Positions 1-5,726 are shown, counted from the first letter of the stretch. The stretch is DNA of 7,153 bases from Bacillota bacterium (GCA_023415335.1 JAEZLD010000064.1:1-7153); one strand, 5' to 3'. Notes: a model not told the origin generated them from the sequence alone. Numbers and translations: made by a program.

Positions 1-194
1 CAAGAGGACTTACAAATATTGCATATAGAGGACTTGATAATTATATGGATGAAACATTCAGTAGATATTCAGGAACCCTTTTTACATTTGAAGAGGTAAG
101 AGCAGAGATGGAATGGATTAAAGGAAATCGGAATACAAGAGGAAAGATAGCACTTAAAAAATTTATAGATGGACTTATAATAATGTCGGAATAA
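1..194 (+). CDS. 3' end of an unrecognised protein (partial)
   Basis: The frame that starts its first full codon at base 3 is open to a TAA at 192-194, giving the last 63 residues of a protein whose start lies outside the window. The tail is mixed and soluble-looking, rich in Arg, Lys, Glu and aromatic residues. It begins RGLTNIAYRGLDNYMDE and ends in a basic-hydrophobic helix (KIALKKFIDGLIIMSE). I see no membrane segment, cysteine pair or catalytic motif and do not recognise the family. Codon use (AGA, ATA) matches the downstream genes, so it is probably a real chromosomal gene. No obvious hairpin terminator separates it from gltS 108 bases downstream, so read-through into gltS is possible. 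Confidence 0.6.
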   Translation, partial: RGLTNIAYRGLDNYMDETFSRYSGTLFTFEEVRAEMEWIKGNRNTRGKIALKKFIDGLIIMSE

Positions 195-302
195 AAATTA
201 AGAGAAGTTAAGAAAAAGTAAAATGAAGGAAAGTGAAGGAACTTGAGGGAATTTGAAGCAGGGTAGTCATAATAAAACTATGATTTTGAGAGGAGAGATA
301 TT
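195..302 (+). promoter_or_regulatory. gltS upstream region and ribosome binding site
   Basis: This 108-base purine-rich gap holds the decamer repeats listed separately. It also has a short AT-rich inverted repeat (TCATA 267-271 with TATGA 279-283, 7-base loop) and a good Shine-Dalgarno AGGAGAG at 291-297, which supports the ATG at 303. A weak promoter reading is TTGAGG at 243-248 with CATAAT at 268-273. The spacer is 19 bases and both boxes are imperfect, so the true promoter is not decided from the sequence. Confidence 0.4.
201..260 (+). repeat. Tandem 10-base repeats upstream of gltS
   Basis: Bases 221-260 are four head-to-tail decamers of the form NNNTGARGGA: TGAAGGA at 224-230, TGAAGGA at 234-240, TGAGGGA at 244-250 and TGAAGCA at 254-260. 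Two related but more diverged decamers (AGAGAAGTTA and AGAAAAAGTA) precede them at 201-220. The period is exactly ten, close to one helical turn, so the conserved heptamers all face the same side of the DNA. The function is unknown: a phased protein-binding array, an RNA-level element or simple slippage are all possible. Confidence 0.7.
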
Positions 303-1493
303 ATGATTACCCTACAAATGGACATGTACCAGTCAGGAGCACTAGCAATAGTAATATTCTTGCTTGGAACCTTTCTTGTTAAAAAATTCCCGGTTTTTAA
401 CAAGTTTTGTATCCCGGCACCTGTTGTTGGTGGATTAGTTTTTGCAATAGCACATTTATTGCTAAGAATTTCAGGAGTTATTACATTTACCTTTGACACT
501 ACAATTCAAAGTATATGCATGACATTGTTCTTTACAAGCGTTGGATACACAGCCTGCTTCAAACTGCTGAAGAAGGGTGGAGTACAGGTAATTCTGTATC
601 TTATATTAGCTATAGTGATGTGTATATTGCAGGATGCGCTGGGCTGTGGACTTGCCTCAGTATTTAATCTTGACCCGCGTCTTGGACTTTGTGTAGGATC
701 AATACCTATGGTTGGCGGCCATGGAACCTCTGGCTCATTTGGACCTTGGTTAGAGGAGCTTGGAGTATCAGGAGCAACTTCAGTTGCCATCGCGGCAGCA
801 ACCTTTGGACTTGTAGCAGGGAGCATGCTGGGTGGCCCTATTGCTACCAGAAAAATTAAAAAGTACAATCTCAAATCTCTTGGATCAGCATTTGGTGAAG
901 CATCTGCTACTAAGGAAGATTCCGTGCACGCATTAAATACAGAAAAAATGATGTCCGGAGCAGTTTATTTATTAGTTGCTATCGGATTAGGAACAGTAGT
1001 AGCAAAGGTTCTGTCAAAAACAGGACTTACATTCCCTTCTTATATAGGTGCAATGATAACAGCAGCAATTATAAGGAATGTAGCGGACGGCTTCAAAAAG
1101 GATTTACCAGGCCCTGAGATAGATGCTATAGGCAATGTGGGGCTTACAGTATTCCTTTCAATGGCACTAATGAACCTAAAGCTTTGGGAACTTGCAGAGC
1201 TGGCACTGCCAATGGCAGTAATACTTATAGCACAGACAGTTCTTATGGCGATATTTGCAGGCTTTGTAGTATTTAAGGTTATGGGAAGCGATTACGAATC
1301 AGCATGTATGACTACAGCTTTCTGTGGCTTTGGTATGGGAGCAACTCCTAATGCAATGGCAAATATGCAGGCTGTGGCCAAGGAATATGGACCTGCTCCA
1401 AGGGCATTCTTCGTAGTTCCATTAGTAGGCAGCTTGTTTGTGGATTTCTTTAATAGTATTATAATTACAACATTTGCAGGTTTATGGAAATAA
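303..1493 (+). CDS. gltS: Sodium/glutamate symporter GltS
   Basis: A 396-residue integral membrane protein of the glutamate:Na+ symporter (ESS) family, close to the usual length of about 400. It imports glutamate with sodium. The two inverted halves each carry the family's re-entrant glycine-rich motif: GGHGTSG at residues 138-144 and CGFGMGATPNAMANMQ at about 341-356, the latter close to the E. coli GltS motif. About ten hydrophobic segments can be seen (for example 11-25, 38-57, 94-120, 219-236, 299-325 and 371-392), with a basic and acidic hydrophilic stretch at about 183-215 as the central cytoplasmic loop. The ATG at 303 has AGGAGAG 5 bases upstream. A strong terminator follows, so gltS is probably transcribed apart from the glnA cluster. 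Its position before glnA fits glutamate supply for glutamine synthesis, or glutamate fermentation. This second role is inference. Confidence 0.96.
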   Translation: MITLQMDMYQSGALAIVIFLLGTFLVKKFPVFNKFCIPAPVVGGLVFAIAHLLLRISGVITFTFDTTIQSICMTLFFTSVGYTACFKLLKKGGVQVILYLILAIVMCILQDALGCGLASVFNLDPRLGLCVGSIPMVGGHGTSGSFGPWLEELGVSGATSVAIAAATFGLVAGSMLGGPIATRKIKKYNLKSLGSAFGEASATKEDSVHALNTEKMMSGAVYLLVAIGLGTVVAKVLSKTGLTFPSYIGAMITAAIIRNVADGFKKDLPGPEIDAIGNVGLTVFLSMALMNLKLWELAELALPMAVILIAQTVLMAIFAGFVVFKVMGSDYESACMTTAFCGFGMGATPNAMANMQAVAKEYGPAPRAFFVVPLVGSLFVDFFNSIIITTFAGLWK

Positions 1494-1511
1494 CCCAGTA
1501 AGTAAAATATG

Positions 1512-1561
1512 AAAAAGGTACTGATGCGAGCAATGTGATTGTTTGCATCAGTACCTTTTTT
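1512..1561 (+). terminator. Strong rho-independent terminator of gltS
   Basis: GGTACTGATGC at 1517-1527 pairs perfectly with GCATCAGTACC at 1545-1555. The stem grows outward by five A-T pairs (1512-1516 with 1556-1560). It also grows inward through 1528-1534 with 1538-1544 (two G-T wobbles) to a GTG triloop at 1535-1537, giving about 23 pairs. A T run (1556-1561) follows. The A-tract on the left arm would also allow termination in the reverse direction, though no minus-strand gene is seen to need it. Confidence 0.95.
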
Positions 1562-1585
1562 GCTTCGAATAATTTTATATCGATA

Positions 1586-1614
1586 TTTTTTATTGCATAT
1601 AAATATGATAGAAT
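1586..1614 (+). promoter_or_regulatory. Probable sigma-A promoter of the cvpA-glnA cluster
   Basis: An extended -10 element TGATAGAAT lies at 1606-1614 (TG, one base, then TAGAAT at 1609-1614). The -35 position 17 bases upstream (1586-1591) is only TTTTTT, which is weak but tolerable with an extended -10. An overlapping alternative -10 is TATGAT at 1604-1609. The predicted start near 1620 leaves a leader of only about 20 bases, too short for a two-hairpin ANTAR target or a riboswitch. Confidence 0.45.
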
Positions 1615-1641
1615 AAAGGATAATAAAAGGGGGTGTGTTAC

Positions 1642-2262
1642 TTGGAGGGCTTAAATTTAAACTGGCTGGATATAGTAATTATACTGGTACTGGCCTTTGG
1701 GTCGTACATAGGATACAGGAGAGGACTTATAGTAACCATATTTAATACCGTTGGTTTAATTGCTGCGCTAATTGTAGCTAAGCTTGTTACTAATCCTGTA
1801 GCTGCCTATTTAACAGAGAACACAAAGCTTTACGATAAAATACTGGAAAAGGTAACAGATAAGATAGGGACTATTAATCCTATGACAATGACAGTCTATA
1901 AGCTCGTTAATGTGGAAAGCAAAACTGCAGCAGAAGCGCTGGCAGGTACAGTTATGAGCGTTATGGTCTTTCTTGCTGTATTTCTTGTAGCTCTTATAGC
2001 TCTTTCGTTAGTCAAGCATACTTTAAAAGCTATTGCTGATAAGACTCCTATTGGTGCTATTGATAAGCTGGTAGGGATGGTAATAGGCTTTGTAATGTCA
2101 GCAATATTTATATTCGTATTCTTTGCTGTTACAGCTCCATTTTCCGGGGTGGCAGTGAGTGGAACAGTGCTTATAGATGCTATAGGCTCTTCCTACCTAG
2201 CTAAATACTTTTTCCTTTATGACCCTATAATACCCTGGCTAGAAGGCATGAAGACCATATAG
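1642..2262 (+). CDS. CvpA family membrane protein
   Basis: A 206-residue CvpA (colicin V production protein) family membrane protein. The exact biochemical role of the family is unsettled. Four hydrophobic segments are visible at about residues 8-25, 32-50, 104-125 and 141-165. The N-terminal pattern WLDIVIILVLAFGSYIGYRRG and the later IGAIDKLVGMVIGFVMS are characteristic of CvpA proteins. Start choice: a GTG at 1633 would add three residues, but it lies inside the run AAAGGGGGTG (1626-1635). That run is a Shine-Dalgarno well placed for the TTG at 1642, so TTG is preferred. It is the first gene after the gltS terminator and ends 13 bases before glnA, so it is probably cotranscribed with glnA. 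A link to nitrogen metabolism is not shown by its sequence. Confidence 0.88.
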   Translation: MEGLNLNWLDIVIILVLAFGSYIGYRRGLIVTIFNTVGLIAALIVAKLVTNPVAAYLTENTKLYDKILEKVTDKIGTINPMTMTVYKLVNVESKTAAEALAGTVMSVMVFLAVFLVALIALSLVKHTLKAIADKTPIGAIDKLVGMVIGFVMSAIFIFVFFAVTAPFSGVAVSGTVLIDAIGSSYLAKYFFLYDPIIPWLEGMKTI

Positions 2263-2275
2263 AGGAGGAGAGAGA

Positions 2276-3610
2276 ATGGAGAATCATTTTTCTAAAGAGG
2301 AACTGCTAAGGACAATAGAAGACGAGGGAGTGGAGTTCATATATCTTCAGTTTACGGATATATTCGGAGTTATGAAAAATGTGGCTATCACCTCGGAGAT
2401 GTTTGAAAAGGCACTTGATAATGAGATGGTTTTTGATGGCTCCTCTATAGATGGCTTTGTAAGGATAGAGGAATCAGACATGTATTTAAGGCCGGATATG
2501 GATACCTTCTGCATATACCCCTGGAGAGGAACCTATGGGAGAGAAGCAAGACTAATATGTGATGTGTTTAATCCTGATGGGACACCCTTTGAAGGAGACC
2601 CAAGGTATATTCTAAAGCGCGCCATAAAAAAAGCTGAGGAAATAGGGCTTAAGCTTCAGGTAGGGCCTGAGTGTGAGTTTTTCCTTTTCCATACCGATGA
2701 GAATGGTAAGCCTACCCTAAACACCCATGACCAGGCTGGTTATTTCGATCTTGCAACAGTGGATTTAGGAGAAAATGCAAGAAAGGAAATGGTCATGACC
2801 TTAAAGCAGATGGGGTTTGTGGTAGAGGGTTCCCATCACGAGGTGGCTCCAGGACAACATGAAATAGATATAAAGCATGACAATGCCCTTTATGCTGCAG
2901 ACAGGATAATGACCCTAAAGAACGTAGTTAAGATGGTAGCTAAAAACCATGGTTTATATGCCACCTTTATGCCAAAGCCTATATATGGAGTATCAGGCTC
3001 TGGAATGCATATGAATCTTTACCTGTATAGGGGATGCGAGGATGCACTTTATAATAGTAAGGATGAAAACAGCATATCAGAAGAAGGATATAGCTTCCTT
3101 TCAGGGATACTAGGACATGCCAAGGGAATGTGTGCCATAACAAATCCTACAGTAAACAGCTATAAAAGGCTTGTTTCAGGCTATGAGGCACCAATACATA
3201 TATCCTGGTCCCAAAGCAATAGGAGCCCTTTAATAAGGATACCTGCAAGGAAGGGAAGCCGAATGAGATTTGAACTAAGGAACCCGGATTTGTCCTGTAA
3301 TCCTTATCTGGCAATAGCAGCTATACTTTCCTGTGGTATTGATGGCATAAAAAGAAAAATGACTCCTCCTGCTGCAATAGACAGAAATATATATGAGCTT
3401 TCGTGTAAGGAAATGGAAGATAGCCATATAGAAAGCCTGCCAAAGAACCTGGAGGAGGCTATTGAGTACTTAAATAATGATGATGTGGTAAAGAAGGCAT
3501 TAGGAAACCATATTTGCAGAAGATTCATAGATGCAAAGAGATACGAATGGGATGAGTATAAAAACAGGATAACCTCCTGGGAGATAGATAACTATCTGAA
3601 CAAATTTTAA
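2276..3610 (+). CDS. glnA: Glutamine synthetase type I (GSI-alpha)
   Basis: A 444-residue ATP-dependent glutamate-ammonia ligase, the same length as the Bacillus GSI-alpha enzyme, forming cytoplasmic dodecamers in the family. Active-site signatures appear in order: FDGSSIDGFVRIEESDM at about 53-69, GPECEFF with E132 and E134, EVAPGQHEID with E189 and E196, GSGMH with H245, NSYKRLVSGYEAP at 294-306 containing the flap glutamate E304, NRSPLIRIP with R316 and R321, and RFELRNPDLSCNPYLA at 331-346. R63 in the VRIEESDM segment corresponds to the arginine linked to glutamine feedback inhibition in the Bacillus enzyme. The adenylylation-type (beta) insertion is not apparent. One oddity is serine at 240, where nearly all GSI enzymes have asparagine before GSGMH. 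The Shine-Dalgarno AGGAGGAG (2263-2270) fixes the ATG. The ANTAR regulator follows after 17 bases, an arrangement known for clostridial glnA. Confidence 0.97.
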   Translation: MENHFSKEELLRTIEDEGVEFIYLQFTDIFGVMKNVAITSEMFEKALDNEMVFDGSSIDGFVRIEESDMYLRPDMDTFCIYPWRGTYGREARLICDVFNPDGTPFEGDPRYILKRAIKKAEEIGLKLQVGPECEFFLFHTDENGKPTLNTHDQAGYFDLATVDLGENARKEMVMTLKQMGFVVEGSHHEVAPGQHEIDIKHDNALYAADRIMTLKNVVKMVAKNHGLYATFMPKPIYGVSGSGMHMNLYLYRGCEDALYNSKDENSISEEGYSFLSGILGHAKGMCAITNPTVNSYKRLVSGYEAPIHISWSQSNRSPLIRIPARKGSRMRFELRNPDLSCNPYLAIAAILSCGIDGIKRKMTPPAAIDRNIYELSCKEMEDSHIESLPKNLEEAIEYLNNDDVVKKALGNHICRRFIDAKRYEWDEYKNRITSWEIDNYLNKF

Positions 3611-3627
3611 CCATTGAGAGCAGACAT

Positions 3628-4194
3628 ATGGAGAAGCTGAGGGTTTTAATAGGTGATAATGATGAGGAGTTCCTGCTTCATCTGTCCGCCCTTCTTGGGT
3701 CCATGGGGTACAATGTAATTGGAACAGACACATCAGGCACATCGCTATTAAGGAAGATAAGGACTCTATCACCACAGGTGGTAATTGCTGACTGCAGCCT
3801 TCGGGGAATGTCAGGCTTTGAGGTGAGCGATATTGTTGAAAATGGGGGCATATGCCCATGTATAATAACATTTAAAAACAGCCCGTATGAATATGAGCTT
3901 AAGCTTCAAAAAAAGTTAATTTATGCATATATACAAAAGCCTGTTAATCCTTCAGATATTGGATATATAATAGACAGTGCATATTTCAACTTCAATAGGA
4001 TTACACAGCTAGAAAAGAAGCTCAGCGAAAGAAAAGTGCTTGAGAAGGCAAAGGGGATGCTGATGAAGCGATATGGCTTTTCAGAGGAAAAGGCATATGA
4101 ATATATAAAGAAAAAAAGCATGGATAAAGGTATTCCAGCTTTTAAGATAGCTAAAGCTATCATAGATGTTATACAAAAAAAGGAGGAACAATAA
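3628..4194 (+). CDS. ANTAR-domain response regulator (NitR-like antiterminator)
   Basis: A 188-residue two-domain protein. Residues 4 to about 118 form a receiver domain with D10, phospho-acceptor D55 (in VVIADCSLRGMSGFEV), switch T81 and K104-P105. The second acidic-pocket residue is N11 rather than the usual Asp, which may weaken Mg2+ binding and phosphorylation. Residues 122-185 carry a coiled lead helix (LEKKLSERK) and an ANTAR domain with the hallmark LEKAKGMLMKRYGFSEEKAYEYI. ANTAR proteins bind paired-hairpin RNA and block terminator formation. From memory, an ANTAR regulator called NitR lies beside glnA in solventogenic clostridia, so nitrogen control is the likely role. The ATG has only a weak GAGAG upstream (3616-3620), suggesting coupling to glnA translation. 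Its TAA overlaps the yedF ATG by one base. No recognisable ANTAR RNA target was found in this window. Confidence 0.92.
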   Translation: MEKLRVLIGDNDEEFLLHLSALLGSMGYNVIGTDTSGTSLLRKIRTLSPQVVIADCSLRGMSGFEVSDIVENGGICPCIITFKNSPYEYELKLQKKLIYAYIQKPVNPSDIGYIIDSAYFNFNRITQLEKKLSERKVLEKAKGMLMKRYGFSEEKAYEYIKKKSMDKGIPAFKIAKAIIDVIQKKEEQ

Positions 4195-4778
4195 TGAGAA
4201 AGGTTGTTGACTGCAGAGGACTTGCATGTCCTAAACCTGTTATAATGACTAAGAAGGAGCTTGAGGCTATTATAGAGGGAGAAATCGAGGTTATAGTAGA
4301 CAATGAAGCTGCAAGGGAGAATGTATCAAGACTTTTGAAAAGTCAGGGACTAGAACCAAGGGTTGAGGAAAAGGAAGGCCTCTATCATATTTCTGCAGAA
4401 AAGAAGGCTGGCTGTGGCAGCCAGGTAATGAACGTAGAGGAGAGAAGGCCTGTGATACTGGTGGCATCAGAGCATCTTGGAGTTGGTGATGAAAAGCTGG
4501 GTGCAATGCTTATGAAGAGCTATATGTATGCACTTACAGAAAGCGAAATCAAGCCCAGCACCATGTTATTTGTAAATGGCGGAGTAAAGCTGACTGCAGA
4601 AGGATCTGATTCCCTGGAGAGCATAAAGACCCTTGAGAGCCAGGGTGTAGAGATTATGTCCTGCGGAACATGCCTGGATTTTTATGGACTTAAGGAGAAG
4701 CTTGCAGTAGGTCAGGTGACTAACATGTATACCATTGTAGAAAAAACAAATGGAAGCTCTAACACAGTAAGAATATAA
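4194..4778 (+). CDS. yedF: Sulfurtransferase-like selenium metabolism protein YedF
   Basis: A 194-residue two-domain protein. Residues 1 to about 70 are a TusA/SirA-like domain with the motif DCRGLACPKP, whose C12 in the CPxP box is the sulfur- or selenium-carrying cysteine; C7 is nearby. Residues 85-183 form a DsrE-like domain (VILVASEHLGVGDEKLG, then a CGTC pair at C157/C160 followed by LDFYGL). This TusA-DsrE fusion is the form called YedF that co-occurs with selenium metabolism genes. A role in carrying reactive sulfur or selenium is a family inference, not proven. The ATG sits in TAATG, overlapping the ANTAR stop, and AGGAGG at 4181-4186 gives a strong ribosome site. The DUF3343 gene follows after 4 bases. 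No selD, selA or selenoprotein gene is visible in the window. Confidence 0.93.
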   Translation: MRKVVDCRGLACPKPVIMTKKELEAIIEGEIEVIVDNEAARENVSRLLKSQGLEPRVEEKEGLYHISAEKKAGCGSQVMNVEERRPVILVASEHLGVGDEKLGAMLMKSYMYALTESEIKPSTMLFVNGGVKLTAEGSDSLESIKTLESQGVEIMSCGTCLDFYGLKEKLAVGQVTNMYTIVEKTNGSSNTVRI

Positions 4779-4782
4779 GGCT

Positions 4783-5049
4783 ATGGCTGAATACATTGTT
4801 ATAACCTTTCAAAGTACCAATTTTGCAATGCAGGCAGAGGCATATTTTAAATCACAGGGAATAAAACACCAGATAATACCTACACCGAGGGAAATAACCT
4901 TAAGCTGTGGCATATCTATAAGGCTGGATATGGAAATGTTTGAGATGGTGAAAGAGGCAGTTAATTGTGGAAGCATTACATCAAAAAAGCTATACAGTAT
5001 GAAGGGTAGTGCTGGCATCAGGCAGCTCGAGGAAATAAATTTAATTTAG
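4783..5049 (+). CDS. DUF3343 putative Se/S carrier protein
   Basis: An 88-residue small soluble protein of the DUF3343 family, now described as a putative selenium/sulfur carrier. The pattern ITFQSTNFAMQAEAYFKSQGI at the N-terminus and IPTPREITLSCGISIRL at about 32-48, with the single conserved cysteine C42 before a glycine, are the family marks. C42 is the only cysteine likely to carry sulfur or selenium, since the other (C62 in VNCGS) is less constrained. Only 4 bases separate it from the yedF stop, and the AAGG before the ATG is too close to be an independent ribosome site, so translation is probably coupled to yedF. Pairing of yedF with DUF3343 recurs in selenium-using Firmicutes, which supports a shared trafficking role. 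Confidence 0.88.
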   Translation: MAEYIVITFQSTNFAMQAEAYFKSQGIKHQIIPTPREITLSCGISIRLDMEMFEMVKEAVNCGSITSKKLYSMKGSAGIRQLEEINLI

Positions 5050-5141
5050 AGACTGTGAATATTATGGTATATATTTGTCAATATTTTAAATGTATACAAC
5101 ACATATAATTTCCCGGGAAATATTTTATGTTGGGGGGAGCA
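5050..5141 (+). promoter_or_regulatory. Candidate promoter and palindromic operator before the DUF951 gene
   Basis: This AT-rich 92-base gap contains TATAAT at 5104-5109, a perfect -10 hexamer. It overlaps the left edge of a perfect 14-bp palindrome, ATTTCCCGGGAAAT, at 5108-5121. No good -35 exists at 17 bases: TTGTCA at 5075-5080 is 23 bases away. The palindrome sits where transcription would begin, as expected for a repressor operator, but no binding protein can be named. No terminator hairpin is seen after the DUF3343 gene. Confidence 0.4.
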
Positions 5142-5360
5142 ATGGTGGCAGTACAGTTTTTTCTAGGAGATATAGTACAGACAAGGAAGGAGCATCCCTG
5201 CGGCAATAGCCAATGGGAAATAATAAGGCTTGGAGCAGACATAAAAGCTAAATGTACCAAATGTGGCCATATAATTATGCTTCCAAGGGCAAAATTTGAG
5301 AAGTCCGTAAAAAAAATAATTAAAAGCAATGCTCCTGAAGAGAAAACTATTGAAGAATAG
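5142..5360 (+). CDS. DUF951 (YyzM-like) small protein
   Basis: A 72-residue protein of the DUF951 family, to which Bacillus YyzM belongs; function unknown. The family pattern is complete: LGDIVQTRKEHPCG with C20, EIIRLGADIKAKC with C38, TKCGH with C41 and the MLPRAKFEKSVKK tail. The cysteines C20, C38 and C41 with H18 or H43 suggest metal or nucleic-acid binding, which is inference. The reading frame is open from an ATG at 5127, but GGGGGGAG at 5132-5139 lies inside that extension and fits the ATG at 5142. A GTG at 5145 is an equally possible start with better spacing. In Firmicutes this gene commonly sits just upstream of the rpsF-ssb-rpsR operon, as here. Confidence 0.88.
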   Translation: MVAVQFFLGDIVQTRKEHPCGNSQWEIIRLGADIKAKCTKCGHIIMLPRAKFEKSVKKIIKSNAPEEKTIEE

Positions 5361-5378
5361 ACAGGGATGTGATAAAAT
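5350..5378 (+). promoter_or_regulatory. Promoter of rpsF-ssb-rpsR
   Basis: TTGAAG (5350-5355) and TAAAAT (5373-5378) are separated by exactly 17 bases, and TGA at 5370-5372 makes an extended -10 (TGATAAAAT). The -35 lies inside the end of the DUF951 gene. Transcription would start at about 5385, giving a leader of roughly 57 bases that contains the hairpin described in the next entry. Confidence 0.75.
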
Positions 5379-5390
5379 AGTAAGCGTTGT

Positions 5391-5435
5391 ATCCCTGCCC
5401 TCATGAGAGGGCCGTTAGTCCAAAGGGAGGAGGTG
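5391..5435 (+). promoter_or_regulatory. Probable S6:S18-responsive leader of rpsF
   Basis: GCCCTC (5397-5402) pairs with GAGGGC (5407-5412) around an ATGA loop. An outer stem TCCCT (5392-5396) pairs with AGGGA (5424-5428). Between the inner and outer right arms lies an 11-base bulge beginning with the second C and the G of CCG (5412-5414), followed by TTAGTCCAA. A CCG element beside a short hairpin just before rpsF is the known signature of the S6:S18 autoregulatory mRNA motif, which mimics the 16S rRNA site. The outer stem abuts and partly covers the Shine-Dalgarno (AGGAGGTG, 5428-5435), which suggests translational repression when bound. The exact fold is inference. Confidence 0.6.
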
Positions 5436-5441
5436 AAAGTA

Positions 5442-5726
5442 ATGAACAAATATGAGACACTATTTGTCATTGCTCCAAGCTTAGCCGAAGAAGAGGTTAA
5501 GGCCGTTGTTGAAAAAGCTAAGGCTGTTATCGAAGGCGGTAATGGGGTAGTTGACAACGTTGATGAGTGGGGCAAGAGAAAGCTTGCTTATGAAATCAAT
5601 AAAATCAATGAAGGATACTATGTACTGATGAACTTTACATCAGATCCTGAATTACCTAAAGAATTAGATAGAGTGTTCAGAATATCCGATAATATCGTAA
5701 GACATCTAATTGTAAAACTTGATTAA
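5442..5726 (+). CDS. rpsF: 30S ribosomal protein S6
   Basis: A 94-residue ribosomal protein S6, the usual length for Firmicutes, binding 16S rRNA with S18 in the platform of the small subunit. The typical N-terminus MNKYETLFVIAPSLAEEE, the central DEWGKRKLAYEINKINEGYYVLMNF and the C-terminal LDRVFRISDNIVRHLIVKLD are all present. The frame is open from an upstream ATG at 5403, but that would add 13 non-conserved residues inside the leader hairpin. The ATG at 5442, 6 bases after a very strong GGGAGGAGGTG (5425-5435), is the start. It leads an operon with ssb (14-base gap) and rpsR, and is probably feedback-controlled by the S6:S18 complex through the leader. Confidence 0.97.
   Translation: MNKYETLFVIAPSLAEEEVKAVVEKAKAVIEGGNGVVDNVDEWGKRKLAYEINKINEGYYVLMNFTSDPELPKELDRVFRISDNIVRHLIVKLD

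Noticed and set aside
506..874. 122-codon open frame on the minus strand inside gltS
   Set aside because: It lies wholly within a confidently identified gene, has no ribosome site or recognisable motif, and looks like a codon-bias shadow.
1512..1561. The long hairpin after gltS as an ANTAR target upstream of the glnA cluster
   Set aside because: It ends in a triloop, lacks the paired hexaloops of ANTAR targets, and lies upstream of the predicted cvpA promoter; it is a plain terminator.
3304..5018. Several minus-strand open frames across glnA, the ANTAR gene, yedF and DUF3343
   Set aside because: All are antisense to strongly conserved genes and show no family features.
5075..5109. TTGTCA with TATAAT as a promoter pair before DUF951
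   Set aside because: The spacer is 23 bases, too long for a normal sigma-A promoter; only the TATAAT is kept as a candidate.
4194..5360. Selenocysteine codons in the selenium-linked genes
   Set aside because: No in-frame TGA was found in yedF, DUF3343 or DUF951; the key positions are ordinary cysteines.
5403..5441. Upstream ATG giving S6 a 13-residue extension
   Set aside because: It sits in the loop of the leader hairpin without a ribosome site; the ATG at 5442 follows a near-perfect Shine-Dalgarno and matches S6 N-termini.
5078..5575. 165-codon minus-strand open frame over DUF951, the rpsF leader and rpsF
   Set aside because: It crosses two conserved + strand genes and a promoter, and its Ser/Thr/Pro-rich translation is typical of a shadow frame.
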